Assembly (NCBI GenBank): GCA_947623455.1
Contig: OX392532.1
Coordinates: 26,944,792-27,008,791 of the forward strand
Reading direction: 5' to 3'
Length of the DNA stretch: 64,000 nt
Origin: Mimachlamys varia
Lineage: Eukaryota; Mollusca; Bivalvia; Pectinida; Pectinidae
Shown here: one piece after another, positions 1 to 10,945 of the stretch
Layout of the letters: each line of letters opens with the position of its first letter
Numbering within the stretch: position 1 is the stretch's first letter
Notes under the pieces: model-generated
The model's database searches: none
What the model saw: the letters and a program-made list of their open reading frames with translations, nothing else
Told to the model about the DNA's origin: nothing
Translations under genes and position numbers: made by a program

Positions 1-488
1 ATCCAACGTGAACATCGAGTGCTATTTTTTTCTGTAAGAACACCCATCAATGTTCTTCTTTTGATACAACTATTAATGGATATAATTCATCTTCAGATTT
101 TTTAATGAATGAATAAAATGATGGTTTGGTGATCCGATTTGGGTACTGTCACCTTAGACGTTGTGTTTCCTCCTGGCGTAATGGTCGTGTACATGTATAA
201 AGATTTAAATGGAATCACCTGTAGGACCAAGGATTGAATTTCCTGTTATTATAGATAACATATCCATTTTGGTGTGTTGGTATTGATTCACAATTATACC
301 ATTTAAGTTTCAGGTACATGACGATTTTAACTCTATTTATCCCGTAGTTTATTTTTAACCTTTTACTCTAGTTTCCCTCCAACTTAAAAATCGTCGGTTT
401 GTTACATGTACCATTGATGTTAGTACGAGTTATACTATAAGTTGATATCTTGTGTTCCATAATCTTTTAAAAAATAGGTAAAGTTCCC
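1..488. other. Non-coding stretch, left edge
   Basis: AT-rich sequence with no open frame of note, no splice-site-bounded exon and no recognisable repeat before the family A copy that begins near 489. Confidence 0.5.
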
Positions 489-658
489 ATGACGGGTGTC
501 GTCGATAAAGCAGAAGACGCTTACTCCTCCAGAACACCTGGTCTTATTCTCTTGTACTTTTGCAAGGGTCTCCATGTGAGTCTTTCCTTTGTTCATATTT
601 TGCCCCGGGTTTGATCGATTTTGAGTTTGGATTATGATTTTGTTAACGCTTCGGTATA
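489..658 (+). repeat. Dispersed repeat family A, copy 1
   Basis: One of about ten copies in this window of a roughly 170-330 bp interspersed repeat. Shared landmarks, in order: GTCGTCGATGAAGCAGAAGA, a GGTCTTATTCTCTTGTACTT block, GGTCTCCATGTAAATCTTTC, a TTTTGAGTTCGGATTATG block and a TTGACGCTTCGGTATTCT end. This copy keeps all blocks in order. No coding capacity or clear terminal inverted repeat is visible, so the class is unknown; a non-autonomous transposon is my inference. Confidence 0.75.
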
Positions 659-998
659 GTCTTATTTATTTTAAGTATATATATTCTTTGCTCGGCTGTG
701 TGTTAATTCAGATTTTTATCTGTGGAAATCATGTTGTGTAAATTCAATGTCGCATATAAAATTTCCTTTTTTCCAATGGTGATATTTAAAGTTAATTCAA
801 AACTTAGAAAGGAAAAGAAAGGAAATGTGGAATTATGTATTTGAGATTTTTCGAGACTCATTATTTTTCTGAGAAGACATTTCTAGTTTAGTGTCTATGT
901 CAGTAGATGTATTGACACGTACAGGACTTCGTTTGTATGTGTTGAGATGTGTTTGTACAGCCAAAGCGTCAACGTGACACTGATGTCAATCGTATGAG

Positions 999-1008
999 TA
1001 TATAAATA
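999..1008 (+). promoter_or_regulatory. Candidate TATA box
   Basis: TATATAAATA lies about 41-50 bases upstream of an ATG at 1049, with a possible initiator near 1021-1031. The spacing suits a short 5' UTR. In AT-rich DNA such a match can arise by chance, so this rests on its position before the candidate first exon. Confidence 0.3.
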
Positions 1009-1048
1009 CCGAATCAGCCCAGTCCGGAACAACTCTGATAGAAAACAG

Positions 1049-1134
1049 ATGGCGCTACCATTCGGGCAGGTTAAACAAATGTCCCGAACGAACAGCGATG
1101 AGTTCGAACATTTTGGGGAAATTACTTCCCGCAC
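1049..1134 (+). CDS. Candidate first coding exon (28 codons plus 2 nt)
   Basis: An ATG follows a TATA-like box at a suitable distance. The frame encodes 28 residues beginning MALPFGQVKQMSRTNSDEFE, then reaches a GTACGT donor at 1135 in phase 2. The only recognised downstream exon that accepts phase 2 on this strand is the TRIM exon at 30575 (AG then G), which would read on as TYRRRLERD. The open frame continues past the donor to 1255, so it may instead be an unspliced 68-residue ORF with no known relative. The link to TRIM is inference from phase alone, across a 29-kb intron. Confidence 0.22.
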
Positions 1135-3232
1135 GTACGTATACACGTGCGCCTACAGACAAGAAGAAAGATATACACGAAAGGTGCACTTGACTTCTAC
1201 CCTCTGTTATGACGTAGATGCACGTGCGTTTTCGTTTGTACAACGGGTTGACTAAAACATTGAACATCCGGTGTTTTCATATCTCGCAGTGTTTTTATCT
1301 TTTTTTTTTTGTTGTAATTTTAAACCACGTGCTGACCACAGTTTGATATTATATGCTGTTATATGAATTATTAATCAACCTTTCCTGTCCAAACCTATCG
1401 AACACCACACTAGCCCGAATTAAGCCCCATTGCACTGCATGCCTGACGGAAGAAATAGACAACGGAACTAATGTGTTAAGTGTTGTGCCGTGGAAGTACT
1501 GCGCAGTATGTTCGTGTGTTACGTGTCACACATGTTTTCTACGTAACCTTTCTATGTGATCATCTTGTTATTCTATTTCTTATGGCTCATCAAAATACCT
1601 GGCACATCGTCAATATTCCATGCATACAAAACAAAGAGTTATATTGGTCAACAATGTAACATGACCACGTGAAATTTAAGTGAATTAATTATTTGATTTA
1701 AAACTTATTTCCGGAACTTAATAAAAACAAGGCGGATATGAACATTGATTGAAACGAAAAATTAAATTTCAAAAAAGTTTATGTGAGGTGATAAGATATT
1801 ACGTAGATTTGTGATTAAAGTAGGATACGTACAATGGAACCGTGAAAAACAAGCATGTCGTGTCGATTGCGGAATTTAAACACATACGTATATATACATT
1901 ATATCGAGACGGTCCACGTGGTACTGTTTACATGGAGAATGTAGGAATTGGTCCTTTGTCGTCAGTATACATACACGAAGACATCATCTAGGTTATTTAT
2001 GATCAAAGACGGTATTATAGTCACATGTGTACACATGTGTGTCTGCGAAACTGACTGCACGCGCCCGTCTGTGAAACTGACAGCACGCGCTATGACAGGT
2101 TATTAGTTTAGGTGCGGTACATGCGGTGTGAGAAATGGCGTCTGCTGATGACTGCGTTGTAACGTTGATTGGAATTCTGTTAATATACGATCACTCTTCG
2201 TGTAGTCTATCTACCTCAATTATCATCTGTCAAATATGTATTCATAGTTGTAACCAAATATTTTCTCCAAAGTGCCAATTTCGCTTAAATGTTGATTATA
2301 CAATTAAATACCAGGTATATCAATATGAGAATGATACTCAAAGCCATCATATTTTACAAGGCAAATTAGAGCAGTTGTAAAAAATCAATATGATTTCTAG
2401 GCGCACGATGCTAAAACGCCAATGCTATTGCAATGCGCATGATGTCACAATGCCAGTTACATTACAAGGCGAAAGACACGACTCAGCACATAAGATACAA
2501 TGGGTCGAATCCCACTATGCGAATATGTTTGAATGATCCTCATATATGAACATGGTTAATGAGTCGGGCATGTCCTTCGCACATTTTAACAAATTTATTC
2601 CTAAGTGGCACGATGTTTAGTCAAATACTGGTTATGAAAACAATGAGTAGAGGTGATGCATTTGTCACTAGAAGTACCCTACAAAAACGTAAGACATCAA
2701 CTAAACTGTTGTTGAGTCTACCGATACAGACATTCTTACAAAGTGAGCTTTTTACTACACCACCTCGCTATGTCGTCATTACAGGACTCATTACTGGTAC
2801 CAAATGGCTAAAAGCATGAAATAGTTATATCCAAAACGTTGTGAAACAGAAATATAACATAGGGCAAATTAAGGTTACTGATATCTTTCATGGCGTTATA
2901 AATTTTGAATATTTCACTTCAAAGATGGTTTACTCTTATGACTCTTAAACCGTTATCCTTCAGTAAAATGTGTCAGAAATATCATCTACAAGATTCCAGC
3001 AAACCCCAGGAATTGATAGCATTTATTTCCTCCTTTACGTTCAGTATCAAAGGTAATGACAACATGTTACATAGCAGGAAGCTGTGTTGGGCGCCTTCGG
3101 CATGCCACTTCAGTGAGATAACGCTATAAAGTCGGCATCTGTTTGCACTATCATAAGACTACAAGTACACCAACATACCCTGTCACCGACACACACAAAC
3201 ACAATCACGCTGACACAAAACACACTGAGGCA

Positions 3233-3298
3233 TGTTCTTACTTGACCTTACTAATAATAGGACGTTAAACAAAATAAAACAAACCAAAACCAAACATA
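3233..3298 (+). repeat. SINE 3' tail relic
   Basis: The phrase AGGACGTTAAACAAAATAAA followed by a CAAACCAAAACC tail matches the 3' end of the fuller SINE at 54150-54385. The tRNA-like head is missing here, as expected of a 5'-truncated retroposed copy. Confidence 0.5.
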
Positions 3299-3351
3299 CA
3301 AAGTGAACAGCCGTACTACGTAAAATGCTTACTAGGAACTTAATGTACTTA

Positions 3352-3740
3352 AAGGCCCAATAAACGTAACTTTCGGCAAAACTTGAAGCGAAAATCAAGC
3401 CTAATAACTTATTATATTTATAGATTTATATATAAATTAACTCATATCAGCCAATTCCAAGATTAATTCTTACGCGGTTACCGGTACAGCAGCAGTTGAA
3501 ACTCGGAATTTGTAAACACGCGTTCATTTTGAACTGTCTTCTAACTTCGGCTTGTCGTTGAAGTGGGCCACACCTGAATTATTTTTAATTCTTTGGATGC
3601 TTCTGTCAAGAGTTTGTTGTTAGGTACCCCTCAAACTTACTTTGTTTTAGACTTATTTTTGCATGGTTATCCACTGGATTTTTTTTCATAATTTTTCAAA
3701 ATCACGAAAAATTTCCTGAAGTTACGTATATTGGGCCTTA
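3352..3740. mobile_element. MITE-like element with ~24-bp terminal inverted repeats
   Basis: The left end AAGGCCCAATAAACGTAACT and the right end, read on the minus strand as AAGGCCCAATATACGTAACT, are inverted repeats differing at one position over 20 bases. The ends are bordered by TTAA-like sequence on both sides, which would fit a piggyBac-type target site, although the exact boundary is ambiguous by one base. The interior has no coding capacity. A second, inverted partial copy lies at 54985-55160 and shares the ACCGGTACAGCAGCAGTTGA segment. Confidence 0.65.
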
Positions 3741-4744
3741 AACACCTGTATTAAAATCAATAGTTCATTATATCACATCGCCGTTTCATCCATAATGATA
3801 AGAAGCTGAACTGTAAGAGCAATCACAGTTTGGCATTTAAGATTACGAGATCAAGATGACCATGATGGGTTAATTGTGGAAGATAAGACTAAGGTTTCGG
3901 GTAAAATTACTATGGCATTGCTAAATAATGATATCAAAGAACTCATTGCCAGTTCAGCTCATTTCATGATTGTTTGTCACTAATTGAATATGAAATATAA
4001 CGGTATTACATTTCTTATTTAATTAGTATAATAACGTATAATGAGGTCAATGTTCTATATCATAGACCCACATACAGCAGATGTAGAATCGGTTATACCT
4101 GCAGCGTGTGCTCAGCCTCTGGTCGTGACGTATGTGGCACGGTTCATTCACCTTGATCTCTTATCTGTACCATGATCCGGTTCACTGACCCCTCGCTGTA
4201 TAATTACACAAGTACATCTATCGTAAAGATAATATATTGACATTCTGTCGTGAAAAAATATACTGATTTTAATTTGATAAGGTTTCTATTAATTTAACAA
4301 CTAAAGAATATTCTAGCCAGAAGAAAACGTGCAAAGTGTTAACAAAATGTGCGTTGGAGTAACGCTTAACGTTTTCATTAAGCTATCCAGTTTTAAAAGC
4401 TTTACGATACATACTCAATTGTCCTTGTCAAGTCGGTAGAACTGAATCCGAAGAACAGGTACTTGACGTTTCCGTGATTTTGTATCCTCGCAACAGATAA
4501 CGTCACGTGACGGCACTGACCTAGTTTAAGGACCATTTCAAAGTCCGACCTCGTTACACTATACTGAACACGGCAGTACAACATGCCGAATAGTCAAATT
4601 ATTGTTACATGTAATTTTAGTTCTACGAAGATGACGTTAGATGACAATGATGCCACCTTATGGTCATACAATTACAATTCTATCTCTTTGAACATGCTAA
4701 GTATGTTTGTAAATACCCCATTTCTAACTTTGAGGGCGTGATTT

Positions 4745-4922
4745 TACTTGGATGTGGTCACATGATGGATGTCGTCTATTAAGCAGAAGACGCTTACCCT
4801 TCAGGAACAAAGGATCTTATTTCTTGTTCTGTTCTTGTTCGTGTAATTCTTTCCTTTGTTCACATTGTCTTACGTTTAAGTGATTTTGATTTCGGATTTT
4901 GGTCTTCTTGGCGCTTTTGTGT
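4745..4922 (+). repeat. Dispersed repeat family A, copy 2 (diverged)
   Basis: Carries the upstream flank TTACTTGGATGTGGTCACAT, then AAGCAGAAGACGCTTACCCT and a weakened TTTCGGATTTTGG end. More diverged than copy 1, but the blocks keep their order. Confidence 0.65.
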
Positions 4923-5364
4923 TTTTGTTTTTCGAAATGTCATATATTCGTTATCATCATATGTTCATCCATATTATCATAACAAACAGCTAAGAACAAT
5001 TAGTTTGGAATGAATGAAAAGATTTAGTTTGATTTTAAAACAAACAGGAGTTGAAGAAGAGCTGTTATTTGATAAACTTTTGAAACTGTATACTTTCTTT
5101 GTCAAGCATTAAGTGACCAATATCTCAATTCTAAACCGATGGAAGAATCAGTTAAGTCAGTCTCCAAAAATCGTTGGAGATATTCTTTATGTTTTTGTTT
5201 GGGTAAACAATGTTACTAGTACGTTTGACTGTCGGCAGACTCAATTACAGTGTCACGTGACCAAAGTGTCCCAAATTGGGCTCAGTAGTACAACATTCTG
5301 CTCGTATACATACATGTAATACTTCAAAAAAGGGCTTACAAATCTTTCGGCAAAATATCAACCG

Positions 5365-6095
5365 AACGGTTTATACCTGACTGTTAGGGATACAGTTTCC
5401 CTTAGATACACAGTAGGATTCAAACCGGACGGTGATACCTGACTGTTGGGGATACAGTTTCCCTTAGATACACCGTAGGATTCAAACCGGACGGTTGACA
5501 CCTGACTGTTAGGGATACAGTTTCCCTTATTTACACCGTAGGATACAAACCGGACGGTTGACACCTGACTGTTAGGGATACATTTTCCTTATTTACACCG
5601 TAGGATTGAAATCGGACGGTTGACACCTGATTGTAAGGGATACAGTTTCCCTTATTTACACCGTAGGATACAAACCGGACGGTTGACACCTGACTGTTAG
5701 GGATACAGTTTCCCTTATTTACACCGTAGGATTGAAATCGGACGGTTGACACCTGATTGTAAGGGATAGAGTTTCCCTTATTTACACCGTAGGATTGAAA
5801 TCGGACGGTTGACACCTGACTGTTAGGGATACAGTTTCCCTTATTTACACCGTAGGATTGAAATCGGACGGTTGACACCTGATTGTTAGGGATACAGTTT
5901 CCCTTATTTACACCGTAGGATTGAAATCGGACGGTTGACACCTGATTGTAAGGGATAGAGTTTCCCTTATTTACACCGTAGGATTGAAATCGGACGGTTG
6001 ACACCTGACTGTTAGGGATAGAGTTTCCCTTATTTACACCGTAGGATTGAAATCGGATGGTTGACACCTGATTGTAAGGGATAGAGTTACACCGT
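5365..6095. repeat. 63-bp minisatellite, about 12 copies
   Basis: Units repeat every 62-63 bp, for example ACCTGACTGTTAGGGATACA followed by TTTCCCTTATTTACACCGTA. Each unit contains a small inverted repeat, AAGGGA, a 7-base spacer, then TCCCTT, able to form a hairpin. Because 63 is a multiple of three, one minus-strand frame stays open for 178 codons with a 21-residue peptide repeat (STVRFQSYGVNKGN...). I see no promoter, splice signal or signal peptide for that frame and treat it as a by-product of the period. The left-end units are more diverged (TTAGATACA in place of TTATTTACA). Confidence 0.85.
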
Positions 6096-6860
6096 AGGAG
6101 ATATTCAAGTGGAGAGTTAATTTCATATGTTAAACAATTACTTCATTTATATATAAAATAACATTAAATCAAGTAATACAAAAATATAGATAGTTGTTAT
6201 CAACACGTTTTTATGGACCTTCTAAGTATATCTCAAATTTTCTTTTATCTTATTCAGCCTTCAAACAAGCACTTGTTCCATCAGTGTTAGTTTATACTTA
6301 CGCAGCTTGTATGTAGAGATAGAATGAAATCTCACAAGGTCTGGGTCCTCTCCCAAGCTACCGACAACAGCGATACAATAAGTATTTGTTTATTGGTGTC
6401 AATGGTGAGGTTTGTTGTGTAGCTTTACTAGCGTTTCAGTTGAGGAGAGAAACACACACCATTGTCCATTTCCTGTCAGTCATGTACGTGATAAAGTTTG
6501 TTTATAGTACTACTTTTCGTTTTGAGATGAAGACCGCAGGGGTGTGTATTGCTTATGAACGAAACACTATACGAACAATCTTTCTTTTAAAGCAAAATAA
6601 TGTTTCCCTTTGCTGGTTGTTTTTGAATACAATGCAATGAGTTATGTGTGCTTTACATGGAGAGTATGTATGTTTGATCTTTCGTCTCTGCATTTAAGTT
6701 TGTCTTAAAAAAACCTGACTATATATATTTTAAAGTCATTTCTAATCATTACACTTTTCAGGAATATTATGAACATACTAAAGATAAAATAAACAAAATA
6801 TAGTGAACAGCAGTGCTCTGGATGTATACAAAATCTAGTGGGGGGGGAGGGGGACCCGAA
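6096..6860. other. Non-coding stretch with a G-run
   Basis: No supported gene; the 84-residue ORF at 6386-6640 shows no domain. A run of eight G then five G (6841-6853) is the only compositional oddity. Confidence 0.4.
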
Positions 6861-7065
6861 AGAATAGCGACCTGTCAACAAAAATATAATCCGAACTCAA
6901 AATCAAAACAAAGTAGAAACAACATAGTATGATCAAAGGAAATATTCAACATGGAGACCCTTGAATAGTTACAAGGGAAGAAGACCATATGTACTGGAAG
7001 GGTAGGCGTATTCCGCTTCATCAACGACTCCCGCCATGTAAATCTAGGCCACATCCAAGTAAATG
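6861..7065 (-). repeat. Dispersed repeat family A, copy 3 (inverted)
   Basis: Minus-strand copy. Read in reverse it has the ACTTGGATGTGGCCTAGATT flank, ATGGCGGGAGTCGTTGATGA, GGGTCTCCATG and TTTTGAGTTCGGATTATATT. It shows that the family inserts in both orientations. Confidence 0.7.
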
Positions 7066-8216
7066 TCACGTCCTCAAAGTGAGATCTGCGGCATTATTCT
7101 CAATCACAACGTGTAGGCATACTAATGAGCATATTTCTAACACGTCCACTTTCATAATATCATACAAGAATACATAATCTTTCTCCGTGAGACAAAGATG
7201 GCGACTATAAAACTCATAGTCTTCATAATCCTTCATTTCCCGAATCCCTGTTAAACCGGGTTTATTTCCCCTTGAATTTCGGTTGCAATACTATCGCTGT
7301 TATAACTGGTAAGCGGGGATGACATTGTCATGGCGCAATTTAGCTGTACTTGGGATGGTTTCTTCAGATGGTAAAAATCAGTGTCCTTAACAGAGGAAAC
7401 CTTTTCAAGAATCAAATGTTTGTTTCAGTCACAAAATTCAATATTCTTTCCTTACTTCTAAATTCAATTCTAGTTATTTGCATGCAACGGTTTTATGTTC
7501 TGATACATTGACTGACATGATTCAAATATGCTACAACCTCTTTTCAGAAATTGAATGACGTCACGATAAGAAATTATTTAAAAGAGAACTAGGTAAGTCA
7601 GTTATTGCTATGTACGTGATAGATCTGATTATTAACACTATAGCGATGCCTAACCTCGCAGATACCTACCTGTGTATAAGACAGGTATTTATACTATTTA
7701 CAGCTAATACGCATGGAATGCAAATGTGATTTATATATATATTTATATACGTTTATTGTCTGTGAATAAATAAGGTGTAAAAATACGTGAATATGTAGAG
7801 TTTTGTAAATTATTTGGTTGAGGTATGGGAAATCACTATGATATATGATAGCCACAGAATATCATCTGATTGTTTTCTATTTCTGTTCTTGCAAATAATT
7901 CTGATATGTCTATTTGAATACAACGTTTTCTTCTAAAAGCGTTTCAGAAATATTCTTTTGTTGAGAAACTCAATGACACATAACTTATTTAATTAACTTT
8001 CATCTTTGTGGAATTTTACTTGACACACATTATCTTTTATTTGGCGATTGGAATAATTGATTCATCTAATATATAAAACGTACCTATCCTTATAGGTAGG
8101 TTTACCCTTAAGTCAAAAACACCCTTTAATATCTGAAACATACCCATAATAATGTATATACATATTTTACATCTGTCCAACATTTAACTTTACAAGATAC
8201 ATGTTCGCTTTTATTA
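7066..8216. other. Non-coding stretch
   Basis: AT-rich, with no open frame longer than about 60 codons and no splice-bounded exon. It holds one TGACGTCA palindrome at 7556-7563 and an AT dinucleotide patch near 7733-7750. Confidence 0.5.
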
Positions 8217-9195
8217 CGTATTTCATTTAGAACATACATTTTCTCTTATCAACTATATTTTAATGTGAAACTCACATTTTCTCTTACAGCCGATACTTTA
8301 ATGTAAAACATACATTTTCTCTTATGACCAATACTTTAATATATATACATGTATATCATACATATTCTCTTATAGACAATACTTTAATATAGAACATACC
8401 TATTCTCTTATAGACAATACTTTAATATAGAACATACGTATTCTCTTATAGACAATACTTTAATATAGAACATACCTATTCTCTTATAGACAATACTTTA
8501 ATATAGAACATACCTATTCTCTTATAGACAATACTTTAATATAGAACGCCTATTCTCTTATAGACAATACTTTAATATAGAACATACCTATTCTCTTATA
8601 GACAATACTTTAATATAGAACATACCTATTCTCTTATAGACAATACTTTAATATAGAACATACCTATTCTCTTATAGACAATACTTTAATATAGAACATA
8701 CCTATTCTCTTATAGACAATACTTTAATATAGAACATACCTATTCTCTTATAGAAAATACTTTAATATAGAACATACATATTCTCTTATAGTCAATACTT
8801 TAATATATAACATACCTATTCTCTTATAGACAATACTTTAATATAGAACGCCTATTCTCTTATAGCCAATAATTTAATATAGAACATACATATTCTCTTA
8901 TAGCCAATACTTTGATATACATGTAGAACGTACCTATTCTCTTTTAGCCAACATCTTATGTAAAACATATTTTATTCTTTTAGCCAATATTTCAATATAG
9001 ATTATATCTTTTCTCTTATATCCAATTTCTTAATGTAAAACATAATTTGTTCTTTTAGCCAATATTTCAATAAAGAACATACCTTTTCTCTTATATCCAA
9101 TTTCTTAATGTAAAACATAATTTGTTCTTTAGCCAATATTTCAATAAAGAATATACCTTTTCTCTTATAGCCAATTTCTTAATGTAAAACGTACA
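8217..9195. repeat. 38-bp AT-rich minisatellite, about 25 copies
   Basis: The core unit is ATAGAACATACCTATTCTCT followed by TATAGACAATACTTTAAT, repeated every 38 bp. The middle copies (about 8390-8870) are nearly identical. The outer copies at both ends are diverged and vary in length, as expected if expansion and homogenisation act mainly in the centre. Two units have lost four bases (AACGCCTATT). No coding capacity. Confidence 0.9.
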
Positions 9196-9860
9196 ATTTA
9201 TCTATGTTTCATATATAGCATCCCATTTATTAAACATTTTTATCATCTTATGTCTTGTGTATATTAACTGGATACCTGTAATAATAATGTTTAATTCATG
9301 GGCCAATATAACCGAAGGACTGTTATAAATTATATATATATATTTTCTTGCTTTAATTGGTTTCATATTGATACACCGATGGGTTTAAATATTCTTCAGT
9401 ATACTGGCCACTCTTTTGTGAAATATTAAAAAAATTACAATCAAGACCTTAATATGTACCACATCTCTCACACTAAAGGTAAAATGAAAAACAAAACAAC
9501 AAAAATTAATTCACATAAATATATCACACCAAATCAATCATTGCATTCATTATAGAAAACCAAACGACAGTGAATTTAATATAATAAACTTCACTAATAA
9601 CAAACACCACATAGACCTCCAGTACAAGACTTTTGTGTTATTAATTATAAAAATATAAAATCCAGATTTTTATGATTTACCTGAGCTACGTGACTCACAC
9701 CATGATGTTTATACAGATGAGTTATATAAATATGCAATTCCTCGGGAGGGGGGTCAGAAAGGGGATCTCTGAACACTCCTAAGTAATAACCAGTTGCTGA
9801 AGCTGCATCGTTGCAGTCTGTATCACTGTCCGGGGAATGTTCGAGTTACGTAGGCACCGT
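9196..9860. other. Non-coding stretch upstream of a candidate promoter
   Basis: AT-rich sequence with no gene. It becomes more GC-rich after about 9740, leading into the candidate promoter and first exon that follow. Confidence 0.4.
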
Positions 9861-9863
9861 CGG

Positions 9864-9872
9864 TTATATATA
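9864..9872 (+). promoter_or_regulatory. Candidate TATA box
   Basis: TTATATATA lies about 85 bases before the ATG at 9955 in a locally GC-richer patch (about 9740-9960), consistent with a promoter and a 5' UTR of roughly 60 bases. The support is positional only. Confidence 0.25.
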
Positions 9873-9954
9873 CATAGTTCGTACAACAAGGCTTATTCAT
9901 GCAGATAATCACATTTTGTGCTGGGGAATTTGTCGTCGGGAGAAAATAGCCAGT

Positions 9955-10010
9955 ATGAAGTCGAAAACTGCAGATACGATGTCTAAAAGTGACCATTCTG
10001 ATACAACGGC
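9955..10010 (+). CDS. Candidate first coding exon (18 codons plus 2 nt)
   Basis: The ATG opens an 18-codon frame, MKSKTADTMSKSDHSDTT, ending at a strong GTAAGT donor (10011) in phase 2. The last two bases GC plus the G at 30575 would give Ala and then YRRRLERDRYY of the TRIM exon. The peptide is short, polar and Ser/Lys-rich. Together with 1049-1134 and 14130-14170 it would make a set of alternative first exons for one gene. This is inference from phase and donor quality; no transcript evidence is available. Confidence 0.33.
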
Positions 10011-10559
10011 GTAAGTTAAATTGTTATTGTTTGAAGATTGTTACGCCTCGCGGATATCGTATAAATCTAAATATTGTTAACAATCGAATTATGATGTGAA
10101 ATGATAAAACATTTCTTGGTGGAATTATATTATTTGAATTAGTCATTATAACACTTTTTTGTGCAGTATTTTGTCATTTCAAGTATATTATAGTATTGTT
10201 ATGACAGAAAGGTACTTCATTACTCAAACGATAAGATGAAATATTACGTGAATATTTGTTTTCATTTTTTGTATATATCGGTCAAGACTAACAATGACGT
10301 CACATGAACTGAAATTGATACACTTGATATTGTCTTTACTTCTATTTGCATGTTTATGTCTATATATTATTATCTGTTATTGTATCATAAACAAATATAT
10401 ATGTAACATATTAATATACAAATATGTGAGTTGGCCAGGTGGTACACTGGTTTCGCCCACTTCTTGCACTGTTGTGGCTTAATTTAATCTGTGCCATTTC
10501 CCAGACAACTAGGGTGTCTTCCGTTCTCTTCCACGCTGCCATCTCGACCAATAAGAACC

Positions 10560-10695
10560 ATTTTAATGTTATGATCTTGATAAATAAATTATATTAAAAC
10601 ATAAATAGATATAATATGTCTATGATGAATGATGTTGTTATAAACTTGATAAATAAATTATATTAAAACATAAATAGATATAACATTTTTATGAT
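10560..10695 (+). repeat. Direct duplication, two ~66-bp copies
   Basis: CTTGATAAATAAATTATATT with the following AAAACATAAATAGATATAA occurs twice, 66 bp apart, nearly identical. A recent tandem duplication in non-coding DNA. Confidence 0.85.
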
Positions 10696-10756
10696 GAGTT
10701 ATGTACACGATTTGCAATGAAATAGTACTATTTTTTTTTTAATTCATAGTTTTAAG

Positions 10757-10945
10757 AAGTTTTACGCACCTTGCCCTTTTGCTTCTACGGTACCTCAGGA
10801 AATTTTGATTCCCATTGTCCCTTAGCATCCCTGACGAGTCCTAGAAGGACGAAACAGCTGTATGATACAATTCAATTCATTTTTTCGGCATAATGTACCT
10901 ATTACTTAATTGAAAAAGGTGCATCACATGTCTGTGTGTGTTAGG
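10757..10945 (+). mobile_element. Hammerhead-bearing repeat (family B), copy 1
   Basis: About 190 bp, related along its length to 38428-38613 and to the reverse of 23628-23786. It starts with GTTTTACGCACC and ends around AGGTGCATCACATGTCTGTG. It contains a hammerhead ribozyme core, listed separately. There is no ORF. Its size and ribozyme resemble metazoan retrozyme-type elements. A partial GCACCTT inverted match between the ends leaves a DNA-element origin open. Confidence 0.75.
10824..10869 (+). ncRNA. Type I hammerhead ribozyme, copy 1
   Basis: The conserved core is complete: CTGACGA (10831-10837, a CUGANGA box), stem II GTCCT/AGGAC with loop AGA, then GAA (10851-10853). Stem III is the self-complementary ACAGCTGT (10854-10861), followed by A at 10862 as the cleavage-site nucleotide (GUA). 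Stem I, GCATCC (10825-10830) against TGATAC (10863-10868), is imperfect, with two mismatches, so activity may be reduced compared with the copies at 23.7 and 38.5 kb. Confidence 0.75.

Larger units (their letters stand above)
1256..4744. other. Long non-coding stretch
   Basis: No supported gene. Small ORFs here (for example 2135-2380 and 2559-2819) are isolated, show no domain and lack a promoter or splice context. The stretch contains a SINE tail relic near 3233-3298 and an inverted-repeat-ended element at 3352-3740, both listed separately. Confidence 0.5.

Noticed and set aside
2135..2380. Fourth candidate first exon (MASADDCVV...)
   Set aside because: Its only nearby donor (GTAACG) is weak and in phase 0, which does not fit the TRIM acceptor.
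5358..6067. Minus-strand repeat protein of 178 and 68 residues
   Set aside because: It coincides exactly with a 63-bp minisatellite, with no promoter, start context or flanking coding sequence; kept only as a finding.
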